A DNA stretch of 64,000 bases from contig NZ_CP054919.1 of the NCBI RefSeq assembly GCF_013364235.1, positions 2,565,951 through 2,629,950 of the forward strand, in the 5' to 3' direction. The notes beneath the pieces are model-generated. The model searched no databases, was not told where the DNA came from, and saw only the letters and a program-made list of their open reading frames with translations. The DNA comes from Kitasatospora sp. NA04385. GTDB lineage: Bacteria > Actinomycetota > Actinomycetes > Streptomycetales > Streptomycetaceae. The translations under genes were made by a program, and so were the position numbers. Numbering within the stretch: the first letter of the stretch is position 1; each line of letters starts with the position of its first letter. Positions 18,981-28,280 of this stretch are shown one piece after another.

Positions 18981-19943
18981 ATGTACGGCCAGGGGCAGGG
19001 ACCGCAGCAGTATCCGCAGGGGCAGCCGCCGCAGCCTTACGGCGCCCCGCCGCCGCCGCAGCAGCCCGGCTACGGGCAGCAGCCCCCCGCGTACGGGGCG
19101 CCGCAGCCGCCGCAGCCCGGGTACGGCTACCCGCAGCAGGCCCCGCCGCAGCCGGGGTACGGACAGCCCGGCTACGGGCAGCCCGGCCACCCCCAGCCCG
19201 GGTACGGGCAGCCCGGTTACGGACAGCAGCCGCCGCCGCAGTACGGCGGGCCGCAGCAGCCGGAGTACGGCGGCTACCCGGTGCCGCCCGCGCCGCCCAA
19301 GAAGGGCAGGGGCGGGATCATCGCCCTGACCGTCGTCGTGGTGCTGGCCGCGATCGGCGGCGGCGTCTGGTGGGGGCTGAAGGGCGGCGACAGCGCCGAC
19401 CCGTCCAGGGGCGCCAACACCAAGGCGAAGTACAAGCTGGCGGAGACCGCGAGCGTCGCGGGCTACACCAAGAAGGGCAAGGAGGAGGCGGACGGCCTGG
19501 ACGGCCTGGAGTCGGTCGGCACCTTCGAGTCCTCGATCAGCGTGACCTACTCGAAGAACACCTCCCAGCTGGTCAACATCAACGGCACCTGGGGCAGCAT
19601 CGACGACCCCGACAAGGCCGCCAAGGCGCTGACCGCCCGGGCCGAGCAGAGCGTCGACGAGACCAACTCCGAAGCCACCTCGGACACCAAGAAGATCGTC
19701 TGGAAGGTGCCCTTCAAGAGCTTCGACGCCAAGGACCCGAAGGACCCGGGCGGTCGGCTGTACTGCGCCGTGGCCGCGTCGGCCGGCACCGGCAAGGAGC
19801 AGCCGGCCTGCGTGTTCGCGACGCACTCGACGCTCGGCTCGGTCTCCGCGCTCGACCTCGACCAGAGCGCCAAGTCGCTCTCGGTCGACGAGATGGCCGC
19901 GCTGGCCCGCCAGGTCCGGGACGCCTCGACCGTCGCCAAGTAG
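18981..19943 (+). CDS. PGYGQ-repeat single-pass membrane protein (copy 1)
   Basis: A 320-aa protein with three parts: a cytoplasmic, disordered Pro/Gln/Gly/Tyr-rich N-terminus (about residues 1-105) with many PGYGQ and PPQ units; one membrane helix after a KKGRG stop ([21 protein letters not shown], about 113-133); and an extracellular domain of about 185 residues ending in a helix ([22 protein letters not shown]). It starts at ATG 18981 ([13 protein letters not shown]). The next gene is a paralogue with the same plan, 39 bp downstream, so this is a duplicated pair. Such PQ-rich single-pass proteins are common in actinomycetes but have no assigned function. Confidence 0.8.
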   Translation: MYGQGQGPQQYPQGQPPQPYGAPPPPQQPGYGQQPPAYGAPQPPQPGYGYPQQAPPQPGYGQPGYGQPGHPQPGYGQPGYGQQPPPQYGGPQQPEYGGYPVPPAPPKKGRGGIIALTVVVVLAAIGGGVWWGLKGGDSADPSRGANTKAKYKLAETASVAGYTKKGKEEADGLDGLESVGTFESSISVTYSKNTSQLVNINGTWGSIDDPDKAAKALTARAEQSVDETNSEATSDTKKIVWKVPFKSFDAKDPKDPGGRLYCAVAASAGTGKEQPACVFATHSTLGSVSALDLDQSAKSLSVDEMAALARQVRDASTVAK

Positions 19944-19982
19944 ACCCCCGCACCACCTCCACGTGTGAACGGAGCCCCAGCC

Positions 19983-20804
19983 GTGTCCGACAACCAGTTC
20001 GGCCCGCCGCAGCCCGGCTTCGGGCCGCCGCAGCCCCCCGGCGCCCCGATACCCCCGCAGGGCGCCCCGCAGCCCGGATACGGCTACCCGCAGCAGGGCG
20101 CGCCCCAGCCGCCGCAGCCCGGGTACGGCTACCCGCAGCAGCAGCCCCAGCAGGCCTGGGGCGGCGCCGCGGTGCCGCCCCAGGGCTACCCGGTCGGCGT
20201 GCCCGGCTACCCCGGCTACCCGGCTCCGCCGAAGAAGTCCCGCAAGGGCCTGTGGATCACGCTGTCGATCGTGTCCGTCCTGATCCTGGGCGCCGTCGGC
20301 GTGATCGGCTACTTCGCCTACGACACCGTCTCGAAGACCGGCAAGTACAAGCTGGTCCTGCCCTCGACCTTCCAGGGCCTGGAGAGCGGCGACAACGCGG
20401 CCGACGCCCAGAAGATGGCCGACTCGATCCGCAGCAACGCCTCCTCCAGCGGCGGCACCCCGGACGGCGCGGTCGCCGCGATCTACAACTCGGACGATCG
20501 CTACGTCCAGGCCGGCGGCTACTACGGCAAGATCTCCGACCCGCAGGCCCAGCTGGACGCGGAGTTCAAGGCGATGGGCAGCGGCATCGGCGCGCGCAAG
20601 TCGGTGGACCCGGGCCCGCTCGGCGGCAAGATGGACTGCGCCACCAACGGCGAGGGCGTCGACGGCGAGGAGACCGGCTTCTGCCTCTGGGCCGACAACT
20701 CCACCGTGATGGTCGTCCTGGAGGGCTCCCTGGACGGCGTCGACCTGGACAAGATCGCCGCCGACGCGCGCGAGCTGCGCAAGACCGCCGAGGTCGTCAA
20801 GTAG
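19983..20804 (+). CDS. PGYGQ-repeat single-pass membrane protein (copy 2)
   Basis: A 273-aa paralogue of the preceding protein: a Pro/Gln/Gly/Tyr-rich N-terminus (about residues 1-80, [11 protein letters not shown] units), a KKSRKG basic stop, one membrane helix ([24 protein letters not shown]) and an extracellular domain ending in [20 protein letters not shown], parallel to the C-terminus of copy 1. Two Cys in the outer domain (MDCATN and FCLWAD) match the YCAVAA and PACVFA positions of copy 1 and may form a disulfide. Start GTG 19983-19985 follows GGAG; an in-frame ATG 18 bp earlier has no ribosome binding site. The pair is probably one operon ending at the large palindrome downstream. Confidence 0.8.
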   Translation: MSDNQFGPPQPGFGPPQPPGAPIPPQGAPQPGYGYPQQGAPQPPQPGYGYPQQQPQQAWGGAAVPPQGYPVGVPGYPGYPAPPKKSRKGLWITLSIVSVLILGAVGVIGYFAYDTVSKTGKYKLVLPSTFQGLESGDNAADAQKMADSIRSNASSSGGTPDGAVAAIYNSDDRYVQAGGYYGKISDPQAQLDAEFKAMGSGIGARKSVDPGPLGGKMDCATNGEGVDGEETGFCLWADNSTVMVVLEGSLDGVDLDKIAADARELRKTAEVVK

Positions 20805-20834
20805 TCCTCGCGGCACCGCGGTTCGCCGACCGGC

Positions 20835-20889
20835 GAGCAACGGGAAGGGCCCCGCACCGGTGACCGGTGCGGGGCCCTTCCCGTTGCTC
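20835..20889. terminator. 55-nt perfect palindromic bidirectional terminator
   Basis: Two perfectly complementary 27-nt arms (beginning GAGCAACGGGAAGGGCCCCG) flank a single central G at 20862. It sits between the convergent PGYGQ-repeat gene and clpX and would form a very stable hairpin in RNA from either strand. Confidence 0.93.
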
Positions 20890-20900
20890 GGGCGCCGGGC

Positions 20901-22187
<1,287 letters not shown>

Positions 22188-22416
22188 GAGGTGCTTCCCC
22201 TTCGCCAGGGGCCCCGCGGGGGTCGGGGCCTGGTGCTGTGAGACCGGCTGCGCCGTCGGCGGTCGGTCTGGTATCCGACGGTACTCTGCCTAGCCGCGGT
22301 TTCCGCCGACTTCGACCGCTCTGCCCTACGCCCTGGGCGAATTGATACCGAACAGATGCCGTCGCGGGCGCATGGACCCGACTGCCCATTGTGCGGGACG
22401 GACGCCCGGACCGGAA

Positions 22417-22461
22417 CGCCCCGGGGCGGGGCGTACGTCACGTACGCACCGCCCCGGGGCG
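22417..22461 (-). terminator. clpP2 terminator
   Basis: Two 22-nt arms around one central C pair with a single mismatch (CGCCCCGGGGCGG...CCGCCCCGGGGCG). The hairpin lies 6 bp after the clpP2 stop. Confidence 0.9.
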
Positions 22462-22467
22462 GGAGGG

Positions 22468-23130
22468 TCAGTCGGTGTACGAGTTCTTCCGGGTCGAGAC
22501 GATCTGGTCGATCAGCCCGTACTCCAGCGACTCCTCGGCGGTGAGGATCTTGTCGCGCTCGATGTCCTCGCGGACCTGCTCGACGTCCTTGCTGGAGTGC
22601 TTGGCCAGCATGGTCTCCAGCTGCTCGCGCATCCGGAAGATCTCCTTGGCCTGGATCTCCAGGTCGGACACCTGGCCGCGGCCGGTCTCGGTGTACGGCT
22701 GGTGGATGAGCACCCGGGCGTTCGGCAGCGCGAGGCGCTTGCCGGGGGTGCCCGCGGCCAGGATCACCGCGGCGGCCGAGGCCGCCTGGCCCATGCAGAC
22801 CGTCTGGATGTCCGGCTTCACGAACTGCATGGTGTCGTAGATCGCGGTCAGCGCGGTGAACGAGCCGCCGGGCGAGTTGATGTAGAGCGAGATGTCCCGG
22901 TCCGGGTCCATCGACTCCAGGCAGATCAGCTGCGCCATGATGTCGTTCGCCGAGACGTCGTCCACCTGCGAGCCGAGGAAGATGATGCGCTCCTCGAACA
23001 GCTTGGCGTACGGGTCGTACTCGCGGATGCCCTGCGAGGTGCGCTCGACGAAGCGCGGGACGATGTAGCGGCCCTCGGCGCGCATGTCCTCCAGGCGGGC
23101 CTTGGCACCCGACAGGCTGGGGATGTTCAT
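22468..23130 (-). CDS. clpP2: ATP-dependent Clp protease proteolytic subunit, ClpP2 type
   Basis: A 220-aa serine peptidase subunit. Catalytic residues are Ser118 in MGQAAS, His143 in LIHQPY and Asp193 in [10 protein letters not shown]. The N-terminus [22 protein letters not shown] carries a propeptide of the length usual for the second ClpP of streptomycetes. The start is ATG 23128-23130 after GGAGGACC. It is the second gene of the clpP1-clpP2 operon (gap 44 bp); actinobacterial ClpP1 and ClpP2 form a mixed tetradecamer driven by ClpX or ClpC. A large hairpin closes the operon. Confidence 0.94.
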   Translation of the reverse strand: MNIPSLSGAKARLEDMRAEGRYIVPRFVERTSQGIREYDPYAKLFEERIIFLGSQVDDVSANDIMAQLICLESMDPDRDISLYINSPGGSFTALTAIYDTMQFVKPDIQTVCMGQAASAAAVILAAGTPGKRLALPNARVLIHQPYTETGRGQVSDLEIQAKEIFRMREQLETMLAKHSSKDVEQVREDIERDKILTAEESLEYGLIDQIVSTRKNSYTD

Positions 23131-23174
23131 GGTTTCTGGTCCTCCGAAGCGTGCGGTCAGGGTTCCGATGCCGG

Positions 23175-23825
23175 TCAGCCGGCCAGGCCGGCGCCGGTGC
23201 CGCCGCCGCCCGGGACGTCCGCGGCGCTGTGCATGATCTCGTCGATCAGGCCGTACGCCTTGGCCTCCTCCGGCGTGAACCAGCGGTCGCGGTCGGAGTC
23301 CAGGGTGATCTGCTCGAAGGACTGGCCGCTGTGGAAGGCGATCAGCTCCGACATCCGCTTCTTGGTGCGCAGCAGCTGCTCGGCCTGGATCCGGATGTCG
23401 GTGGCGGAGCCGCCGAGGCCCGCGGAGGGCTGGTGCATCAGGATGTTGGCGTTCGGCAGCGAGAAGCGCTTGCCCTTGGCGCCCGCGGTCAGCAGGAACT
23501 GGCCCATCGACGCCGCCATGCCCATCGCGATGGTGACCACGTCGTTCTTGATGTACTGCATGGTGTCGTAGATCGCCATGCCGGCCGAGATGGATCCACC
23601 CGGGGAGTTGATGTAGAGGTAGATGTCCTTCTCGGGGTCCGCCGCGAGCAGCAGCAGCTGGGCGGTGATCTTGTTGGCGATGTCGTCGTCGACCTGCTGG
23701 CCGAGGAAGATGATGCGCTCGTTGAGCAGCCGGTTGTAGACCTGGTCGCCCAGGCCGCCACCCACGTCGCCGCCGGCGGCGTGCGGTGCCATCGGGCCAG
23801 GCATCTGCATCTGCGGGAACGTCAC
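23175..23825 (-). CDS. clpP1: ATP-dependent Clp protease proteolytic subunit, ClpP1 type
   Basis: A 216-aa ClpP subunit, first gene of the clpP1-clpP2 operon. The catalytic Ser lies in MGMAAS, His in LMHQPS, and Asp in [12 protein letters not shown]. The Gly-rich C-terminus ([12 protein letters not shown]) is typical of streptomycete ClpP1. The GTG start at 23823-23825 has AGGTGG at a short spacing. The N-terminus [15 protein letters not shown] is Met/Pro-rich and probably removed on maturation. The ClgR-like box 90 bp upstream suggests activation by ClgR, as known for this operon in Streptomyces lividans. Confidence 0.95.
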   Translation of the reverse strand: MTFPQMQMPGPMAPHAAGGDVGGGLGDQVYNRLLNERIIFLGQQVDDDIANKITAQLLLLAADPEKDIYLYINSPGGSISAGMAIYDTMQYIKNDVVTIAMGMAASMGQFLLTAGAKGKRFSLPNANILMHQPSAGLGGSATDIRIQAEQLLRTKKRMSELIAFHSGQSFEQITLDSDRDRWFTPEEAKAYGLIDEIMHSAADVPGGGGTGAGLAG

Positions 23826-23914
23826 TTAGCCACCTGCTCAGTCGATCTGCGTGTGTGTCGCTGTCCACCGACCCTAACGCGCAGGCCCCGCCGCTGAATC
23901 CCCCACGCAGAACT

Positions 23915-23930
23915 GTTCGCTGTGAGCGCA
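23915..23930. promoter_or_regulatory. ClgR-like operator before clpP1
   Basis: GTTCGCTGTGAGCGCA resembles the GTTCGC-N5-GCG type box bound by ClgR upstream of clp operons. It is centred about 97 bp before the clpP1 start, between the tig terminator and clpP1. Confidence 0.65.
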
Positions 23931-23973
23931 GGGTGAGCAGGCCGAACGCGTCCGGGACGGCCCGGGAACGCGC

Positions 23974-24011
23974 GAACGGGCCCGGACACCCTGCGGTGTC
24001 CGGGCCCGTTC
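23974..24011 (-). terminator. tig terminator
   Basis: A perfect 17-bp stem (GAACGGGCCCGGACACC and its complement) with loop CTGC lies 43 bp after the tig stop. Confidence 0.9.
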
Positions 24012-24054
24012 CCGGTGCTTCGACGCCCCGTCGGCGGTCCGACGGTCAGGAGGC

Positions 24055-25446
24055 TCAGGCCTCGGCGGACTCCTCGGAGGTCTCCGCCGCGGCGGCCTCG
24101 GCGGCCTCGGTGGTCTCCTCCTCGTCGTCCTCGAAGGAGACGGTCTCGCCGTTGGTGTCGGTGACCTTGGCGGCCTCGACGACCAGGGCCAGCGCCTTGC
24201 CGCGGGCGACCTCGCCGACCAGGAGCTGCACCTGGCCGCCCTGGACGACCTGCTGGGCGAACTGGTCCGGGGTCAGACCGGAGCCGGCGGCGCGGCGGAT
24301 GAGGTGCTCGGTGAGCTCCTCCTGGTTGACGCCCAGCTCCTCGTTCTTGACGATCTGGTCCAGCACGAACTGGGTCTTGATGCCCTTCTTCGCCTGCTCC
24401 TCGGTCTCCTTGTCGTAGTCCTCGCGGGACTTGTCCTGGGAGGCGAGGTAGGTGTCGAGGGTCAGGCCCATCGGCTCCAGCTGGTGGTGCTCCAGGTTGT
24501 GCTTGCGGGTGCCGATCTCGTCCGCGAGCAGCTTCTCCGGGTAGTCCATCTCGACCCGCGAGAGCAGCTCGTCGAGGACCTTCTCCTGGGCCTGGGTGGC
24601 CTGGTCGAACTCCTTCATCCGCTCGAGGCGCTTGACGGAGTCCGCGCGGAGCTCCTCCAGGGTGTCGAACTCGCTCGCCAGCTGCGCGAACTCGTCGTCC
24701 AGCGCCGGGAGTTCCTTCTCCTGGACGGCGGTCACGGTGACGGTGACCTCCGACTCCTTGCCGACCTGGGTGCCGCCCTTGAGGGTGGTGGTGAAGGTCT
24801 TGGACTCACCGGCGGACAGGCCGACCACGGCCTCGTCGATGCCGTCCAGCAGGCGGCCGGAGCCGATCTCGTAGCTCACGCCGGTGGCGGTGCCGTCTTC
24901 CGGCACCTCGCCGTCGACCTTGGCCTCCAGGTCGACCACGACGATGTCGTTCTCGCCGGCGGCGCGCTCGACGTCCTTCACGGAGGCGAACCGCTCGCGC
25001 AGCTGCTCCAGGGACTTCTCGACGTCCTCGTCGCCGACCTCGATCGGGTCGACCACGACCGCGATCTCGGCGAACTCGGGCAGGGTGACCTCGGGGCGCA
25101 CGTCGACCTCGGCGGTGAACTTGAGGTCACCGCCGTCGGCCAGGTTCTCGACACCCTCGATCTCGGTGATGTCGGGCTGGCCCAGGACGTCGATCTGGCC
25201 CTCGTCGACGGCCTGCGTGTAGAAGCGCGGAAGCGCGTCGTTGACGGCCTCCTCCAGCACCGCGCCACGACCGAAGCGCTGGTCGATCACCTTGTTCGGG
25301 ATCTTGCCCTTGCGGAAGCCCGGAACGGTGACCTGCTGGTTGATCTTCTTGTACGCCGCGTCGAGGCTGGGCTTGAGCTCCTCGAAGGGCACCTCGACGG
25401 TGAGTCGAACCCGGGTCGGGTTCAGAGTCTCGACGGCGCTCTTCAC
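24055..25446 (-). CDS. tig: Trigger factor, ribosome-associated chaperone and prolyl isomerase
   Basis: A 463-aa protein with the three trigger-factor parts: an N-terminal ribosome-binding domain including the signature [14 protein letters not shown] (usually GFRxGKxP), a FKBP-type PPIase domain (about 150-245, [11 protein letters not shown]...[10 protein letters not shown]) and a C-terminal chaperone domain. The acidic tail ([25 protein letters not shown]) is typical of actinobacteria. Start GTG 25444-25446 follows AGGAGA; an in-frame ATG 54 bp upstream has no ribosome binding site. It is monocistronic, upstream of clpP1-clpP2 as in related genomes. Confidence 0.96.
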   Translation of the reverse strand: MKSAVETLNPTRVRLTVEVPFEELKPSLDAAYKKINQQVTVPGFRKGKIPNKVIDQRFGRGAVLEEAVNDALPRFYTQAVDEGQIDVLGQPDITEIEGVENLADGGDLKFTAEVDVRPEVTLPEFAEIAVVVDPIEVGDEDVEKSLEQLRERFASVKDVERAAGENDIVVVDLEAKVDGEVPEDGTATGVSYEIGSGRLLDGIDEAVVGLSAGESKTFTTTLKGGTQVGKESEVTVTVTAVQEKELPALDDEFAQLASEFDTLEELRADSVKRLERMKEFDQATQAQEKVLDELLSRVEMDYPEKLLADEIGTRKHNLEHHQLEPMGLTLDTYLASQDKSREDYDKETEEQAKKGIKTQFVLDQIVKNEELGVNQEELTEHLIRRAAGSGLTPDQFAQQVVQGGQVQLLVGEVARGKALALVVEAAKVTDTNGETVSFEDDEEETTEAAEAAAAETSEESAEA

Positions 25447-25658
25447 GGTTGGGTCTCCTAGGGGGCTTGCGGTCAGGGCGATAGGCGGTTGGGGCTGCAT
25501 TGCTGTCCGTACTACCGCCAGCGGTCCATCCTACCGGTACCACGAAAGCGACTGTGCCCGGCACCGGGGCCGGACCGGGGGCGGCCCCGCACGGGGCCGC
25601 ACGGGGTGCCGGAACGACAACAGGGCCCCGCCCTCCGACGAGACCCTGCCGCACACGG

Positions 25659-25732
25659 TCGGGGTGACCGGATTCGAACCGACGGCCTTCCGCTCCCAAA
25701 GCGGACGCGCTACCAACCTGCGCCACACCCCG
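25659..25732 (-). tRNA. tRNA-Pro (TGG)
   Basis: Read on the minus strand, the acceptor stem is CGGGGTG pairing with CACCCCG, with discriminator A. The D-arm GGCGCAGGTTGGTAGCGC, anticodon loop CTTTGGGAG (anticodon TGG) and T-loop GGTTCGAATCC are all intact. The 3' CCA is not encoded (ACCG follows). It lies in the gap upstream of tig, transcribed in the same direction. Confidence 0.96.
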
Positions 25733-25883
25733 TGGTGCCGAGCAGAAGAGTACACGTCGGCCCGCCCCCGACCGGGGCGATATCGGCGAGCCGACAACGG
25801 CGAAGGAGTGTGCAATCCACCGACCCGACCAGGTACGCTGAGCCAGTCCTCACCACCCTCGCGGTGGCGACGGACGCTCCTGT

Positions 25884-25954
25884 GCGGGTGTAGCTCAATG
25901 GTAGAGCCCCAGTCTTCCAAACTGGTCACGCGAGTTCGATTCTCGTCACCCGCT
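25884..25954 (+). tRNA. tRNA-Gly (TCC)
   Basis: Acceptor GCGGGTG pairs with CACCCGC, discriminator T. The D-arm is GCTCAATGGTAGAGC, the anticodon loop CTTCCAA gives anticodon TCC, and the T-arm contains GTTCGATTC. Unlike the neighbouring tRNA-Pro, CCA is encoded directly after (25955-25957). A hairpin terminator follows. Confidence 0.96.
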
Positions 25955-25964
25955 CCACGAGGCC

Positions 25965-25998
25965 GACGGCCCCGACCGCACCAGCGGCCGGGGCCGTC
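25965..25998 (+). terminator. tRNA-Gly terminator
   Basis: Arms GACGGCCCCG (25965-25974) and CGGGGCCGTC (25989-25998) form a 10-bp hairpin just after the tRNA. Confidence 0.75.
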
Positions 25999-26020
25999 GC
26001 CGTTCCCGCCCCGGAACGGC

Positions 26021-26056
26021 CCGAAGGCCCCGCGCAGCGGATCGCGGGGCCTTCGG
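26021..26056 (-). terminator. Terminator of the LysM/M23 peptidase gene
   Basis: A perfect 14-bp stem (CCGAAGGCCCCGCG and its complement) with an 8-nt loop, 16 bp after the gene stop. It may also block read-through from the tRNA side. Confidence 0.88.
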
Positions 26057-26071
26057 GGGTGGTGCCGGGGA

Positions 26072-27103
26072 TCAGACGTTGACGCCGTGGGCCGCCAGGT
26101 AGGCGACCGGGTCGATGTCGGAGCCGTAGTCCGGGGTGGTGCGGATCTCGAAGTGCAGGTGCGGGCCGGTCACGTTGCCGGTGGCACCGGACAGGCCGAT
26201 CTGCTGGCCCGCGGTCACGGACTGGCCGGCCGAGACGGAGATCGAGGAGAGGTGCGCGTACTGGGCGTACTTGCCGTCGGCGAGCTTGATGACGACCTGG
26301 TTGCCGTAGGCGCCGCCGTTGCCGGCCGAGACCACGGTGCCGTTGGCGATCGCCTTGAGGCTGGTGCCGGTGGCGACCGGGAAGTCGATGCCGGTGTGGT
26401 AGCCGCTGGACCAGCTGGAGCCCGCCACCTTGTAACCGGTGGTGACGCTGCCCGGCGCGGGGGCGACGTAGCCGGAGGAGGAGCTCGCGGAGGAGCTGCT
26501 GCCGCCGGTGGTGGTGGAGGTGGTGGTGGAGGTGGTGGCGGTCGACGACTTCGCGGTCGACGACTTGGCGGTCGAGGACTTCGCGGTCGAGGACTTCGCG
26601 CTCGACGACGAGGAGGTCGACTCCTGGGCCTGGGTCTTCTCGGTGCCGGTGCTCGACTTGGCCGAGGTCTTCGGGGCGGCGGCGGGGGCCGCGGCGTCCG
26701 AGGAGGTGGTGGCGGAGCCCGTCGCGGCCTTGCCGTTGACGGTCAGCTGCTGGCCCGGGTAGATCAGGTTCGGGTTGCCGCCGATGACCGAGCGGTTGTC
26801 CTGGTAGAGCTTCTCCCAGCCGCCGTCGACGTTCTTCGCGTCGGCGATCTTGGAGAGGGTGTCGCCGGCGGCGACCCGGTAGGACTCGGCGGCGGCCGAG
26901 GAGGCGGCGCCGTGGTCGGCGACGGGGGTGGCGTCGACCGAGACGCTGGCCCACGAGCGGCCGCCGTCGTGCTGGTCGGTGGTGCCGTGCGCGGAGGCGG
27001 CGGTGGCCGGGAGGCCGACCGCGGCGCCGGCGACGCCGACGGCGATGGCGATGCGGGCGACGGTGGCCAGGCGCGGCTTGCGGTGCTTGCCCTGAGCGGA
27101 CAT
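26072..27103 (-). CDS. Secreted LysM and M23 metallopeptidase, cell-wall hydrolase
   Basis: A 343-aa exported protein. Parts: a signal peptide (about residues 1-37, ending ATAASA), a LysM domain (about 74-122, YRVAAGDTLSKIADAKNV...LIYPGQQLTV), a low-complexity Ser/Thr/Ala linker (about 130-215, with repeated SSTAK units) and a C-terminal M23 domain. M23 zinc ligands are visible in GYHTGIDF (His, Asp) and GPHLHFEIR (HxH). It should cut peptidoglycan peptide cross-links in the wall. The ATG follows GAGGAA, and the leader contains a ydaO-type c-di-AMP riboswitch, so expression is expected to fall when c-di-AMP is high. The gene is monocistronic. Confidence 0.94.
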   Translation of the reverse strand: MSAQGKHRKPRLATVARIAIAVGVAGAAVGLPATAASAHGTTDQHDGGRSWASVSVDATPVADHGAASSAAAESYRVAAGDTLSKIADAKNVDGGWEKLYQDNRSVIGGNPNLIYPGQQLTVNGKAATGSATTSSDAAAPAAAPKTSAKSSTGTEKTQAQESTSSSSSAKSSTAKSSTAKSSTAKSSTATTSTTTSTTTGGSSSSASSSSGYVAPAPGSVTTGYKVAGSSWSSGYHTGIDFPVATGTSLKAIANGTVVSAGNGGAYGNQVVIKLADGKYAQYAHLSSISVSAGQSVTAGQQIGLSGATGNVTGPHLHFEIRTTPDYGSDIDPVAYLAAHGVNV

Positions 27104-27112
27104 GAAGCTGTT

Positions 27113-27250
27113 CCTCTCCGACGCCTACGAGGTGAGCTGTCGGGTTCGGGCGAGAGTTGCCCGGCCGCGTTCTCCGCGGCTTCACCCCGAGCCGTTCCCG
27201 TGCGTTCCGGGCCCGGCGTACTACCTGTGGTTCCCCCGCTCCTGCCGTGG
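27113..27250 (-). promoter_or_regulatory. ydaO/yuaA-type c-di-AMP riboswitch
   Basis: On the minus strand the leader holds the conserved blocks of the ydaO motif in order: GGAGCGGGGGAACCACAGGT (5' block), CTCGGGGTGAAGCCGC, a GGGCAAC segment, then CCGAACCCGACAGCTCACCT and CGTAGGCGTCGGAGAGG close to the start codon. This motif is known upstream of cell-wall hydrolase genes (LysM/M23, Rpf) in streptomycetes and senses cyclic di-AMP. The 3' end lies about 10 nt before the ATG. Confidence 0.9.
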
Positions 27251-27539
27251 CGTGGTGTCTGGTCGGCACCGAACGGCGGCAGGACTAGGCGTTCCGCTCG
27301 GTGGCCCACCCGGCCGATGTCCGGGCTGCGGAGGAAGCAAAACCCACGGCTCACGGAGCTGGCAAGCGCCGGTAGGCCCCGTTCCCGGGCTCGGGAGGGG
27401 GCTGACGGTCCGCCAGGTCACGCTGTGCCGTCGGGGGGCTGCGGTGCGCGTACGGGATCATGACCGTGCGCCCACGAACCATGTACGGTGGGCGACTTCG
27501 GCCACCGTGCGCGTCCGGGCGCCGACCCCGCGTGACGCG

Positions 27540-27561
27540 GCGGGTGACCCTGGTCACCCGC
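27540..27561. repeat. 22-bp near-perfect palindrome, operator-like
   Basis: Arms GCGGGTGACC and GGTCACCCGC are separated by CT. The site lies between the riboswitch leader and the small membrane protein gene, about 70 bp after that gene's stop. It could be a regulator site for the hydrolase or a terminator. The surrounding 27256-27629 holds no other gene. Confidence 0.6.
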
Positions 27562-27629
27562 GGGCAGGACTCTGCGACGGCCGGGGGCGTCTCCCGTCCG
27601 TCGGAACGTGCGCTCCGGGGTCGGGCGAG

Positions 27630-27824
27630 TCAGCCCGCGATGCCGGAGATCGCCTTGGAGACGGACTGGAGGAACTGGGTGATCGGGGATGCCATGTTCG
27701 ACTGGCTGAGCATGAAGCCGAATAGCGCCGCCATGATCGCGTGACCGGTCTTCAACTGCTTGTTGCGGATGAAGATGGCGACGATGATGCCGAACAGGAC
27801 CAGGGCGGAGACGGAGAAGGCCAC
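27630..27824 (-). CDS. Small conserved-type membrane protein
   Basis: A 64-aa protein starting MAFSVSALVLFGIIVAIFIRNKQLKTGHAI, with one clear membrane helix at residues 4-19 and a second hydrophobic stretch (MAALFGFMLSQS), and an amphipathic C-terminus (PITQFLQSVSKAISGIAG). The GTG start at 27822-27824 has GAGGAAG upstream. Similar small proteins are widespread in Streptomyces without known function. It stands alone, with a 456-bp upstream gap. Confidence 0.75.
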   Translation of the reverse strand: MAFSVSALVLFGIIVAIFIRNKQLKTGHAIMAALFGFMLSQSNMASPITQFLQSVSKAISGIAG

Positions 27825-28280
27825 CGGGACTCACTTCCTCGATTCGTGGCGGGGATTCGGGTCGGAACCGGCGACGGCTCCAGGCGGAAACCGGCCCGTG
27901 CCCCCCGTGTCCCCACCACTCCATCCGGACTCAGTGTGGTCGCTCGTGCGGAGTGCGTAAAGGACTTGCCCAGTCACCCGGGGCCCCAACCCGGGTGCTG
28001 GGGCTGATTTCCGCCGACCGTGACGATAGCGGACGGGTCCTGACGGGCCGTCGGTGGGATGCGGTCCGCCACGGCCGGGGCGGCAAAGCGGCAGGCAGAC
28101 CGGGCATCCGCCCACCGACCGGGTATGCCAGTGGAATTGGCCGAAGATCAACGCCCTGGTTTGACACTCCGTGGGCACTTCCTGCTCACCCTTCGTGCAC
28201 TCCCGCCACCGGCGGCGGCCCGGGGCGCGGCGCCCGCGCACGGGCCCCGGCCCGCGGCGCCCGGCGGCGCCCGGTGACGT
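27825..28280. other. Gene-free region upstream of the small membrane protein
   Basis: 456 bp that must carry the promoter of the small membrane protein gene. The part next to the phosphatase gene end (about 28205-28272) is extremely GC-rich with overlapping GGCGCC-type inverted repeats and may act as terminator. No tRNA, riboswitch or supported small ORF is visible. Confidence 0.45.

Noticed and set aside
16358-20863. 1500-codon plus-strand open frame opposite valS and over the PGYGQ genes
   Set aside because: Same GC artefact: valS is intact on the other strand, and the PGYGQ genes lie in other frames with ribosome binding sites.
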